Shown here one piece after another: positions 11,136-21,563 of a stretch of 64,000 nucleotides of DNA (position 1 is its first letter; the number at the start of each line of letters is the position of its first letter). The notes under the pieces were generated by a model that worked only from the letters and a program-made list of their open reading frames with translations, was not told the origin of the DNA and made no database searches. Position numbers and translations under genes: made by a program. Origin of the DNA: Bryoerythrophyllum caledonicum (Eukaryota; Streptophyta; Bryopsida; Pottiales; Pottiaceae); the NCBI GenBank assembly GCA_963971425.1, contig OZ020516.1, positions 1,054,001 to 1,118,000 on the forward strand, read 5' to 3'.

Positions 11136-12367
11136 ACTTATCTGTCAACCGGAAACTCAGAAGGCATTCCCGGCGGATAAATCGGATCTGAGATCCATAA
11201 TTTTCGGATCTCAGGATTTGAACCCGGACCTTTAGGGATTTTAGATAGGATTTTCCGGATTTTTCGTAAATTAGATAACACCCGGATCAGGTTGATTCAC
11301 TAGTACTTAGTTTAATGAGTTTTCTTAACTCAGGATCTTGTTTTGTATCATTTTCCTTATGATTGAATATATTCCGGAGCTATCTCTAGATTTGCTACCC
11401 AGGGTGTCTGACGGAAATTGTTTTTTTGCAAGGTGCAAGGTCCGTTACCGTAGTCAGTGTTTGTATCAGGTTCTTGGAGGCAAGGGATGTTTGGTGGTCC
11501 TAAGGAGTGAATCGGTTTAGATCTTCAGCAGGGGAGTGTCCGGACTAACTGGAGGAGATTGCAGAGGTGTTCCTGGATACCTTCAGAAGTCCGGAAGAAC
11601 CAGGAGGGGAAGAGATATATTGCAGAGGTGTTCTTGGTATTCTCTAGGGCACGGAATAGTCCGTGTGAACCCGGACTCCGGTCCAAAACCGGAGTTTACC
11701 CCCACGATCGGAAGAACCTGCTATGTGAGATTAGAAGGAGTCCTCCCAAGCACAACCATATCCCTACTTCCACGGAGCTACAAAAGTGCTACGGGAACGT
11801 TGTTGTTATCCGGATGTACCTTTGTGTGACCGCATCCGGAAGGCCTTCCGAATGTTGTGAGAGTTACGTCTAGGAAACAACACCATATTGCCGGTTAGTA
11901 GAGTAAGGAAAGAGTGATTGTCCGGTCACTTTAAACACCGGGGCAGTGGGTGTCTAGCCACTTAAAGTCACCAGGCAGTGGGGAATCCGGCCACTTACAC
12001 AAAATAGGATCAGTGGTCTTCCGGTCACTCGCTTAAACCTTCCGGAAGCCGCTCTGAGGAGGAACAGAGGTAAATCAAACTACCCTCCGGTCTTCTGGAA
12101 TTCAATTCCGGAAACGTCGAAAAGGAAAAGACCCCTTCCGGAAGCTAGTTCCAGAATGTTTACGTAGATTGCGAGATCCGGAAGGATCCGGAACTATAAC
12201 TTAAAAAGATTATCTACTTAGGTGATAAATAGACTTGTGATTTTAGACATTTGAAAGGATAAATAGATCTCTGTGGGAACGAAACCGGAGTGGTTTACTT
12301 TGGAAGCATTTAGTGACGATTAAGTGCATTCCGGAGGGATACTGACACTGCAAACTATAACAATAGG

Positions 12368-13112
12368 CTCTTTCCCTCCGGATTCTTCCTCCTCCGACTC
12401 ATCCCCTCCATACTTCTGGAAGTTAAGAACTTCGTCGTACTTCCTGACCTCCGCCGGAGTTAGCTGTTGGTGGTGACAGTAGAGGTGTACCATATACAAG
12501 GCCAGAGGTATTGCCGATTTCTTCACCTTTTGGAGATTGGCCACAAGACGGTCGATCATCTCGGTCATTAATTTTCCCGAGTCTATGACGATCTTTCCCC
12601 GGAGTGCTCTGAGGAAAGTGCAGGCCCACTTTGCCACCACCCGTCTCGGCTTTTTTGGATGGAAGATAGGGTTTAAAAACCCTAGCACGAGCTGGGCATT
12701 CAGGTGCCGAAGGTCGTGCAGGTTGTAGCCATCCTTTGGGTCCGCTGGTCCCCCGAATTCTTCCGCCAGAAACTCGTCCCGCCTTTCCATCACCTTGGTG
12801 CTGCCGGCTCGGAAGTCGTATGCCTGCGACCTTTTAGGAACTCCCCAGAGTTCTGGATGGGCTCTCATCAGCCCTTTGTATTTCTCGTCTGGAGTCCCTA
12901 CAAGCTCCCGGACATAGACCTCCTCTCGGATGCCCCACGCAACTTTGAGCAAACCCTCACAACCTATGAACTTCAAACTCTTCTTCAGCATATTTTACTC
13001 GTCCCGGTCTGCTGGGATATCCGGAAGAATGCGGGTCAAAGGAGGGAGCCCAACTGCCAGCTCTTCTTCTCTCTGGCCGCTCCCATCCCTATCCGTCCTC
13101 GTTCTTTGCCAT
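12368..13112 (-). pseudogene. LTR-resident ORF of element A, N-terminal part
   Basis: The minus-strand ATG at 13112 (start MAKNEDG) is followed by an in-frame stop and frameshifts. The frame is then open from 12991 downwards with the landmarks 'GCEGLL', 'ELVGTP', 'PADPKDGY' and 'FLNPIFHPKKP'. It runs into the nested LTR at 12362 and resumes, in frame, at 8502. The leader motif GTGAGG...GTGCGTGCAGG is present near 13180-13155. Confidence 0.82.
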
Positions 13113-13651
13113 CGGCACAGACTTCATGGGGCTTGCTTATTACCTCGCAGTCTCTCAAGGTTGTCCCTGCACGCACCAACCTCACAAAAACTCTCCCTAA
13201 CGGACGCACGTCCGTTCTAACCGTCTATGCTTGAAACCCTAATGGCAAGCGATTCGGAAAACCGTAAGAGTGAGAGAGAAAGAGAGAGAAGTGGAGCGAA
13301 AACCTCGATACGCGAAGACGAAGTGAAAAGAAAGAGTCTCCCACCGAACCCCAACCTTTTGTAGTCGGGCCGTTAGTACGGCTCATGATGACAGTTGATG
13401 GTGATATCTCTGGTTGGCGGTTTCGGATAATTGACTGACCTGGAATTTTGGTAACTACTCCGGCTCCGCTTATAGCAAGTTTAGGCTCAATTACGGTTTG
13501 CGGTCAGGTCCATCCGACTTTATTCTTACATGAAGACTATAGGTTGTATCCTAGCACGAACTATTGTAACTAATTAACTAATTTTTTTGTTTTGGCCGGA
13601 ATTTATGGTTAACTTCTGGCACCATGTGGGAACGGAGTCCCACATTACCCC

Positions 13652-15091
13652 TTATTCTCCGTGAGTGCCCTCGCTCACGTTTCCGGCATGACCTTCTAGA
13701 TTATAGAGCTTAACTCTAGAGCCGTTAGTTCTAGTGCCCAGCGGTCTCCCTTCTAAATCCTCTAGTTGAAGAGATCGGTTGGCGTAAACTTGAACAACTT
13801 TAAAGGGCCCCATCCAACAGGTATGTAAATTATGTGGGAAATCTTTATGCTGACTGTCATAGAGGAGTTCCAAACTATCCTCTTGAATTCCATTGACCTA
13901 TGGCAACTTCCGGTCATACGCCTCTTTCTAGCTTCCTTGGATTTCTGTCGTCCTCTCCAAGGCATCCATCCGGCTCTCCATGAGAGTGTCGATATCTTCC
14001 GGACGTTCATGTATGTCCAGAACTCGGTCTCCATGCCGGAAGGACATGATCCAGAAGGTCTCTACCTCCGTCTCGACGGCTTGTAGCACTTCCTGCCCAT
14101 ATACCAGAAAGAATGGGCTCTTACCGGTGGTGTTCTTGTACGCCGTGTTGTAGGCATAAACGGCTGAGTTTAGCTTCCGGTCCCAGTCCGTCTTGTGTGA
14201 GGTGACTACCTTGGTCAGGATCTTGCAGATGATGCCGTTCACGCGTTCCGTTAACCTGTTCGCTTTCGGATTGTAGGCAGTCGTCTTCCGGTGTCGGATG
14301 TCATACCGTCCGGTGAGATCAGACACCACCTCATTTAGGAAATGGGTCCCTCGGTCGCTCAACAATTCTAACGGATGTCCAAATCTCATCATGATTTGCT
14401 CGAATAGGAACCTTGCCGGTGTCTCAGCGTCGTTCTTCCGGGTGGCCCAAGCCTCAACCCATTTCGTGGCGTAATCCGTGGCAAGTATAATGTACCGGTG
14501 CTTCTGACTTTCCAAAGGCTGGAACATGCCTATGGAATCGACTCCCCACTTCTTGAAAGGTGCCAATGGTACAATTGGGGTCATTGGCCAATGGTTCCGG
14601 AAGGTTGGATTTCCGGTGCGTTGGCATGGATCACAGCTCCGGATGAAGCTCCAGACGTCCCGATTTAAGTATTGCCACCAGTATTTGGCACTCCGGATAC
14701 GTTCGACAGTAGTGACGGCTGCATAATGACCTCCGGCCAGTCCGTCATGTAAACTCCGGGTAACTGTAATCCAGAACTTAGGCTCCACGCATCGTCTCAA
14801 TACATCATCCGGACCCACCCGGAAGAGTATGTCTCTGATCAGCGAATAAGGGGCTGCCTGGTGCTGAAAAATACTCTTCTCTTCCCAGGTCAGTCCAACC
14901 GGATAGCGGTGGGTACGGTGGTATTCCCGTATACACAACACCTCCGGTTCTTCTTCTTCTTCGGTCAAGAAAACCAAACTTTCCCCTGAGACATGTAGCT
15001 TTTCCAGATCGGGTATGTTTACCAGAATGGCTGTGTCCGGGAAGTCATCCGAAAAGTCTGCCTGGAGCTCATTGAGGCTGTCCGGTCCTCT
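13652..15091 (-). pseudogene. Element A integrase
   Basis: The HHCC zinc finger is visible from 'LHDGLAGGH' to 'CDPCQRTG' (about 14750-14620). The D,D,E core follows with 'GVDSIG', 'SDRGTHF' and the late Glu in 'NRLTERVN'. The C-terminal GPF module is near 13810. The frame is the same as RNase H. TAG codons interrupt it at 13930-13928 and 13900-13898, and another at 15094-15092 separates it from RNase H. The pol stop is TAA at 13654-13652, just before the polypurine tract. Confidence 0.9.
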
Positions 15092-15094
15092 CTA

Positions 15095-16557
15095 GCATGA
15101 CAAGTAGTCTGCATTTGAATTATACTTGCCGGACTTGACCCACACCTCATAATTGAATACCTGGAGAAGAAGTATCCACCTGGCTTGCCGGCCTGACAGA
15201 TTCGGCTTATTCACTAGGTATTTTAGGAAGTCACGATCTGTATGGAAAATCACCTTGTACCCTAGTAAATAGTGACGGAACTTCTTCCCCGCGTAGATTA
15301 CCGCCAGGGCCTCCCTCTCGATGGTCGTATAGTTCCTCTCCGCGGGGTTCATCTGACGGCTAGCATAGTATATAGGCCTCTCCCGCTGGTCCTCATCCGG
15401 TTGCCACATGATCGCTCCTAAACACTATCCGGATGCGTCTAGCGTAACGTGGAATGCTTTCGTCCAGTCCGGTGGAGCCAGAATTGGCGCTATCACCAAC
15501 CGCTTCTTCATTTCCTCAAAGGCTGCCTACCTGACTTCCGTCCAAGCGTACTCCATTTCCTTCCTCAGCAGCTCCGTCAAGGGCATGGCAATCCGGGCGT
15601 AACTTTCAATGAATCTCCGGTAATATCCGGTATAGCCGAGAAATCCACGTAGCTCCCGGAGGTTCCGTGGAGGAAGGAGGGCCAACATGACCATAATTTT
15701 GGCTAGGTCTACGGAAATCCCATGTTGGCTTACTATATGCCCCAGGAGTATTCCAGATATCATCCCAAAGAAGCACTTACCGGGGTGTAGCTTGAGGTTG
15801 GTCTCTCGGCATCTCTGGAACATTTTCCGGAGGCAGGACATGTGCTCTCGTATCTTGCTGAAGACGGCAAAATCATCAATGAACACTTCCAGGAAATGTT
15901 TTAGGAAATCCTGGAAGATATCCATCATGAGACGTTGAAATGTCCTAGGAGCGTTGCAGAGTCCAAACGGCATCCGGTTAAATGCATAAGTTCCCCAATC
16001 CGTCGTGAACGTAGTCTTCAAGTGGTCTTCCTTGCGGATGGATACTTGATTGTATCCGGAGAATCCGTCAAGGAAACTGAAGCACTCCTGACCGGCCACG
16101 TGATCCAAGACCATGTCGATGAAGGGTAGAGGGAAGACCTTTTTGATTGCCGGTCCTTTTTGATTGCTGCGTTGAGCTTCCGGAAGTCTTGACACACCCA
16201 GATTTTTACCTTTTTGTCCGGACCAGCCTTCTTAGGTACAACCACGATGGGAGACATCCATTCTGAGTTGTTAACCGGATAGATGAAGCCGGCCTCTAGA
16301 AGTTTTTCCTGTTCCTCCTTTACCATTAGCGAATACTTGGGATTGAGCCGGTATTGGCGTTGGCCGCTGGGTATAACTTCGTCAATCAATTCGATAAGAT
16401 GCTCTCCCAACTCCGGGGGTATTCCAATGAGGTCGGAAGGAGTCCATGCAAATACATTGTCATACTCTGTGAGTAGTTTGATGTACTCCTCTTGTTTTTT
16501 CGACGACAACTGTTTTCCTAAGAAAAAACTTTTAGTCTTTGTCACCTTGACTGATTC
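15095..16557 (-). pseudogene. Element A reverse transcriptase and RNase H
   Basis: The reverse transcriptase fingers begin near 16545, with the conserved 'SEWMSPIVVVPKK' block near 16260. A frameshift lies at about 16195-16130, followed by 'FSFLDGFSGYNQ' and the FIDDF active site near 15870. RNase H follows with 'DASG' near 15430, 'IEREALAV' and a terminal 'ADYLS'. In-frame stops: TAA 16560-16558, TAG 15529-15527 (at a usually conserved Gln before 'AAFEEM') and TAG 15427-15425. Most catalytic residues remain, so decay is recent. Confidence 0.9.
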
Positions 16558-16560
16558 TTA

Positions 16561-17399
16561 ATCGTCCGGAGATACAACCGTCTTAATTTGATCGATCTCT
16601 CCGGATGATGGTCCGGACCGGAATTCAACCCAAGAAAGCGGCGTCGTGGACGATCCAGATGAGACTGTGGGGAGTGCTCCCTCCACGATCTGTCTCCAGA
16701 TCCATTCGGCCGAAAACTCTACGCTTGATTCTCCTAGAGATCGGTCATCCGGTGGGTTCACTGGAGAACCCGTGCCGTCTTTCATAGAGTGTGAAGTACC
16801 TTGTTCCGGAATGGGTTTCGGAAAGCCAAGATCTTCCTTTGTACTTTCATGGAATGCTTGAACTTGGTACGACTGTACCGAGTCTGAGGATTCCGGATCC
16901 GTCCAATTTGTGGTGTACCCGTCCGAGCCACTTGTCTTGCTTTGATGCTTCTCCGGGCGCCATGACAGGACAACCGTCGGGTCTCCAAAGCAAAAGGTCT
17001 TGTGCGCCCAGTTCACCTTGACTCCGGCTAGGTAGAGCCAGGGTCTCCCCAAGAGCATGGGGAAGGGCCGTCCCTCCTCCACCCAAATGACGAGATAGTT
17101 CAGGTCGTAGGTTATTCCGGAAATCTCAGTTGGGATTCCGACCATTTTTCCTACCGGAACTACTCTCGACTGATCTTCCATTTGTAGCATTTGGTTGGTG
17201 GATTTGAAGACGGTGTAACCAGGTCAGCAGCGGTGTTCTCTAGAAGGAGATTGACTCCGGATCCTCCGTCCACTGGAATGTTCCGGATGGTGCATCTGTC
17301 GATTTCCACGGATATCTCCGGAGCGCTAAAGTCTTCCATCTCTGCAAAGTTAACCACCACCGGAGGTAGACGGACCGTCCTCCTCCGGGGTTTGACCAA
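16561..17399 (-). pseudogene. Element A protease region
   Basis: A retropepsin-like segment: 'PVDGGSGVNLL' near 17280 holds the catalytic Asp, but the usual D-S/T-G reads D-G-G. The flap-end block 'PMLLGRPWL' is near 17050. A frameshift near 17200-17165 separates the two. Downstream is an acidic linker leading to reverse transcriptase. Confidence 0.78.
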
Positions 17400-17561
17400 A
17401 GCAACCTTAAGTTGCTTTTAATAATTCACATTGTCATGCAAGAGTTGGCCAATAGTAACATTGGCTTTCTGCTCCTGGATATCTTGCAAGATATCGTACT
17501 CGTTAACCTTCACCTTGAGTTCCGGTTGTACTAGAGTAAGGGATTCTTGGAATCTGACTGT

Positions 17562-19187
17562 TCATCTCGTCTCGGTTTGATTTCGGTTCAGTTTTTCTCG
17601 AATTTCTGCAGTAATGTCCGGCTTGAGAATTGGAACTTCTACCCCTTTTTCCAATTCTGCTACTCCCAGAAGGATCTCTACGTCTGAACTTCCGAAACTA
17701 TCTGGTGGTCCCGGATTCATGTTCCGGCGCTCAACGGCCTTCGCCCTTTTAGCCATTTGGGCTTTCTTCCTTCCTGTCCAGTCTTTAGTAGAGCTACGCG
17801 TACTGACTTGATGGATGTTGGTCTCCGGTCGGTCCGGCTGCTCCACCGAACACCGTCAGATGCTCGGATTCTCCACCCCTTCTTTGTAATCGTAGTTACG
17901 CGCGGTCTGCTCTTTGGGTGGCACATCAACTTGCTTGAAAATCGGCTTTGGTTTAGGCAGATGCTGACAGTCCGGTGCGATGTGTTCGTAGTACCCACAG
18001 TTTTGACAAGGCAACTATAGTAAAGCTCCGTAACCTCCTTTCAGCGGGTAGTCTGGCGAATAATGTCCGGGTTGCTCACAGGTAAAACATAATCCGTATT
18101 GACGCTCCACCGTCAGCGGACGTCTTGGGTATCCGGTCGTCCCATGGGGATCTCTGGGAGGTTGTCCTGGTACTCCCGGCCTTCAGGCTGGATTTCGGGG
18201 TTTCGCCATTGCTTATAACCCTCTCCCTCTTCTGTAGGTTGGAACGATCTGGTACACTACTACCATATCTGATTCTTCCTCCTCGTATTTTGCAGTAGCG
18301 TAGAATACGGTCCCCTCTTCGTCCACAAACTGTACTCTTTTGGGTGGAACATGGGGACACTCATTCGGGTAATGACCGGGTTGTCCACAGCGGGTGCACC
18401 AGACGTTGTTCCGGACCACCGGAACTACTTGTCTTGGCTTGTGACTATCCGCCAACTATTCTTTGATGGCCGCCAGGCTGGTGTAGATATCCTTGATCAT
18501 CCGCCGATCGCTCGGCATGTCTTCCTTGACCTTTACAACGATCCGATCCCGTTCCTTCCGGTGTCCCTTGGAACAGGAGGATCTCCGGGGAGAACTGCTG
18601 TCTTCGGAGTCTTCGTCTTCACTGGACTAGCTTTCTGTACTGCTGGAGTCACTCCAGCTAGATTCGGAACTTGAGTTTCTCCTGTTCTTCCGGATGTGCT
18701 TGCCCCGCTTGGAACTAACGGATGTCGATCTGGATCTAGATTGACGGAGGGATTGTTTGGAATTCTCATAGTTTTGTGCAGCCGCCATTGCTTCTTGTAG
18801 GGATTGAAGTCGAGCTTGACGGACCTGGAACCCCATCTTCTCCGGAAATCCTGCCACATACCACTCGATTTGCACACTTTGTGCAATGTCCGGAGTTAGT
18901 TTGTGAATAAGACTCCAGACTCTCTGACCATACCTCCGGACGGATTTGTTTGTCTTCATCTTCATCTTACTGAGCTTCCCCAACGTTCGTGCTTCACCAC
19001 CAACCTCCCAGAAGGTGCGGAGAAAGGCTATTGTAAGCAGATTCCAGCCAACCCGTGTCGGTTCCGGAACATCCTCGTACCATTGCAAAGCCTTGCCCTT
19101 CAGAAGTCCTTGAAACAACCTTAGTTTGGTGCCGTTCTCATCCTGGTTGGAGGAGGCTGTTGCGTTGAACTCGCATAGCAAGTCGTC
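17562..19187 (-). pseudogene. Element A gag, 5' truncated
   Basis: Retrotransposon gag domain (about 19170-18770; landmarks 'KGKALQWYEDVPEP' and 'FLRTFWEVGG'). An Arg/Ser-rich stretch follows, then several CCHC zinc knuckles: an intact one near 18395 (CTRCGQPGHYPNEC), one with the last Cys changed to Tyr near 18090 and an intact one near 18005 (CQNCGYYEHIAPDC). In-frame TAG codons at 18629-18627 and 18458-18456, frameshifts near 18215 and 18110. The first 30 or so codons of the open frame beyond 19187 belong to element B's LTR, not to gag. Confidence 0.88.
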
Positions 19188-21543
19188 TTTGAGCCGCCAA
19201 AACGGCTCCCGACGATGAATGGACCCCACATCAATTGTGTTAGGTTCAACTAGTAGTTGAAGTGGGTAATCCAATAAGATTAACCCATGATTTTTTATCA
19301 ATATGGCTAAATGGCCTTTCCATTCACTAATTTCTTAAATAGGAGCCACTTTATGGCGACCACGGGTTTTATTAAGTTAACCAAAAAAAAAAATAATTAC
19401 GGAAGGAAAAATGAAGAGAAGACTAGAGATGGAAAAAAAAAACAAAAACAAAAACAATAGAAAAGAAAGAAAGTAAAGTGGTGAGGAAAACCACAGAGAA
19501 AAATTAGGAGAAGTAGAAAAAAGAAGAAAGGGGTCCAAAAGAAGTGGGAAACGCCCTCACCATTACTTGGTTACTTAATCCTAACCCCAAGCAAGGGGAA
19601 TTCAATTTAGGTAGATTAGATTAGATTTAGCACCTTTGGAAATTAGCTAATAGCTCACTTATTGAGATCATGCACACCCATGTGGCATGGAGTCAATGTT
19701 TAGATTTAGATATTCCTTGGTTAGTGGGACACCCACTCTTGTTAAATGCAAGGGTGGCACGGAATTAGTAGATATAGGTTTAATAGGTTTTGTAAGGAGT
19801 AAGCCATTAATGAAAGAAGGCAAAAGGCGGCGGGGAACTTTTTTTGGGAACTCAAGGAGAACGAAGGCTGGGGGGTTACTCCCTGGAGCGATGGCATTCG
19901 GTTAGAGGGGGCGTAGGAAAAGAGGGAACATGGGGTGTGGAGAGAATATGCGAGGAGAGGAACTGAGGAATGAGAGCCGGAAGCCGCGGCCACTGGAAGT
20001 GCGAATTAGGTGAGGACAGGAGCTGAACCGGAACCGAAGAGGAGGCTATCACGAAGAAGAGGACCAACGAAGAAGAGGACGAGATCACGAAGAAGAGGAC
20101 CAGCGAAGAAGAGGACGAGATCACGAAGAAGAGGACCAGCGAAGAAGAGGACGAGATCACGAAGAAGAGGACCAGCGAAGAAGAGGACGAGATCACGAAG
20201 AAGAGGACCAGCGAAGAAGAGGACGAGATCACGAAGAAGAGGACCAACACACGAAGTGGACGCTATCACGAAGAAGAGGACCTGCGAAGAAGAGGACGAG
20301 ATCACGAAGAAGAGGACCAGCGAAGAAGAGGACGAGATCACGAAGAAGAGGACCAGCGAAGAAGAGGACGAGATCACGAAGAAGAGGACCAGCGAAGAAG
20401 AGGATGAGATCACAAAGAAGAGGACCAGCACACGAAGAGGAGGCTATCACGAAGAAGAGGACCAGCACAGGAAGAGGAGGCTATCACGAAGAAGAGGACC
20501 AGAACACGAAGAAGAGGACCAGCGAAGAAAAAGACGAGATCACGAAGAAGGGGACCAGCACACGAAGAGGAGGCTATTACGAAGAAGAGGACCAGCACAC
20601 GAAGAGGAGGCTATCACGAAGAAGAGGACCAGCACACGAAGAGGAGGCTATCACGAAGAAGAGGACCAACACACGAAGAGGAGGCTATCACGAAGAAGAG
20701 GACCAGCGAAGTTGAAGGAAGGAGGGTGAATTGAATCGAATGAGGGAGCCCCTCCCTTCCCCCGGCTAGTAGTCAATTCCTTGTGCTTAAGGAAACCCTA
20801 ATTTTTCTATTCACACACGTCACGCGGAAGCGCTGTCAAAATTTCACCAGAATTAGGGTTACAGTCAACTCCACTTAACTAGGTGATCACTCTATAAGAA
20901 TAAGATAACGCAGCTGGATGCTCATGAGTAGCTTAGTGTTAAGGTGGGTTTAATCATGTGAAGTATATGGGCGTGCATGTGAATGTTTGGCTACAACTTT
21001 TGAGTAAACATGTATGTTGAAGGTGCACTGCTGGTCGCTGGCTGTGAGGTCCAGGGTCGAGTCAAATGATTAATTGAAGGCTGCCATCATGTTGAGCATA
21101 AAAAACTAATAGGAATAAAAAAAAAAAACATAAGAATCGGAGTTAGAGTCGAGGAGATAATTAGGATTATGACGTTGTAGGAAGTAGGGAAGCCTGTCTG
21201 CTGCCAACTGGTCGCAGGGTCACACCTAAGCCTGAAACTGATCATTAAGGGTCTAATCAAGTTCGGAATGCTGAAGTTGACCCATAAGAGTTGGAAACGT
21301 TGCATTCGGAGCCCTAGAGCAAAAGTTACACTTGTTCAAAGGTGGGTTCAATTAGGAGGCTGGATTAAGTCACCACCTCACTAAGTAACCACAAGGAACC
21401 CAAGTGAACATGAGATGTGTCACCATGCTTGTATAAGTTGTGTATGAATGGGCCGAGGATTGGCTACACAAGTAACTAGGCCCCGTATTAGGATCTTGTG
21501 TTCAAGGTAAGCCACCCTTTAGAGGTGGTTTATTTGGCTCACA
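19188..21543 (+). repeat. Element B 5' LTR
   Basis: Runs from TTTGAGCCGCC (first G mutated; the 3' copy has TGTGAGCCGCC) to GGCTCACA at 21543. The ends form a short inverted repeat (TGTGAGCC/GGCTCACA). It contains the GAAGAAGAGGACCAGC repeat array and a TATA-like TATAAGAATAAG near 20893. Confidence 0.92.
20037..20710 (+). repeat. Variable-number repeat in element B 5' LTR
   Basis: Units of 36 bases (GAAGAAGAGGACCAGC plus a 20-base partner ending GAGATCAC) early in the array, and 37 bases (partner ending GAGGCTATCAC) later. The unit has no stop in any plus-strand frame, so long frames of Glu/Lys/Arg appear; the minus strand gives Leu/Phe/Ser-rich frames. I treat these as non-coding. The array differs in unit number and arrangement from the 3' LTR copy. 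Confidence 0.9.
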
Positions 21544-21546
21544 TTT

Positions 21547-21563
21547 TGGTGCGTCCGCCGGGA
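21547..21563 (+). other. Primer binding site of element B
   Basis: TGGTGCGTCCGCCGGGA starts 4 bases after the 5' LTR end. It begins with TGG, complementary to a tRNA CCA end, at the usual place for minus-strand priming. The particular tRNA was not identified. Confidence 0.6.

Larger units (their letters stand above)
8508..12362 (+). mobile_element. A-family solo LTR with coding frame, target duplication ATAGG
   Basis: Starts TGTGGGAAG at 8508 and ends CTATAACA at 12362. It is flanked by ATAGG at 8503-8507 and 12363-12367, an exact 5-base target site duplication. There is no internal region, primer site or second LTR, so it is a solo LTR of 3855 bp. It sits in the opposite orientation inside element A's 3' LTR and interrupts that copy's reading frame. 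It contains a TATA box, an intact 659-codon frame and the conserved downstream blocks listed separately. Confidence 0.92.
5908..13644 (-). mobile_element. 3' LTR of gypsy element A, split by a nested solo LTR
   Basis: On the minus strand the LTR starts at 13644 with TGTGGGACTCCGTTCCCACA, directly after a purine-rich AAGGGGTAA and the pol stop at 13652. It ends at 5908 with AACTGCAACA. Removing the nested insertion (8508-12362 plus one 5-base duplication) leaves about 3.88 kb, close to the lengths of the solo LTRs at 8508 and 53515. It carries its own broken copy of the LTR-resident reading frame. The base pairs left of 5908 (GCGAG) would be the target duplication, but the 5' end of the element is lost. 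Confidence 0.88.
13645..19187 (-). mobile_element. Gypsy element A internal region (gag-pol), 5' end lost
   Basis: A minus-strand Ty3/gypsy element with gag, protease, reverse transcriptase, RNase H and integrase in the usual order. It ends immediately before its 3' LTR. The 5' part of gag and the 5' LTR are missing because element B's LTR begins at 19188. Individual domains are listed separately. The polypurine tract is the AAGGGGTAA at 13653-13645. Confidence 0.9.

Noticed and set aside
11046..11330. Readthrough of the TAG at 11046 would extend the LTR ORF about 90 codons through the conserved block
   Set aside because: In the 53996 copy the same block lies in another frame relative to the ORF, so it is not conserved as protein.
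13617..13628. TGGTGCCAGAAG on the minus strand resembling a primer binding site
   Set aside because: It lies inside the start of element A's 3' LTR, not after an LTR end, so it cannot prime minus-strand synthesis there.
19188..19301. Minus-strand frame extending element A gag by about 38 codons at its N-terminus
   Set aside because: The same codons occur at the other LTR of element B (31037-31150), so they are LTR sequence, not gag.
20010..20729. 239- and 224-codon charged frames in element B LTRs, and Leu/Phe/Ser-rich frames on the other strand
   Set aside because: They arise from a 36/37-base repeat lacking stop codons and occur in several frames at once.
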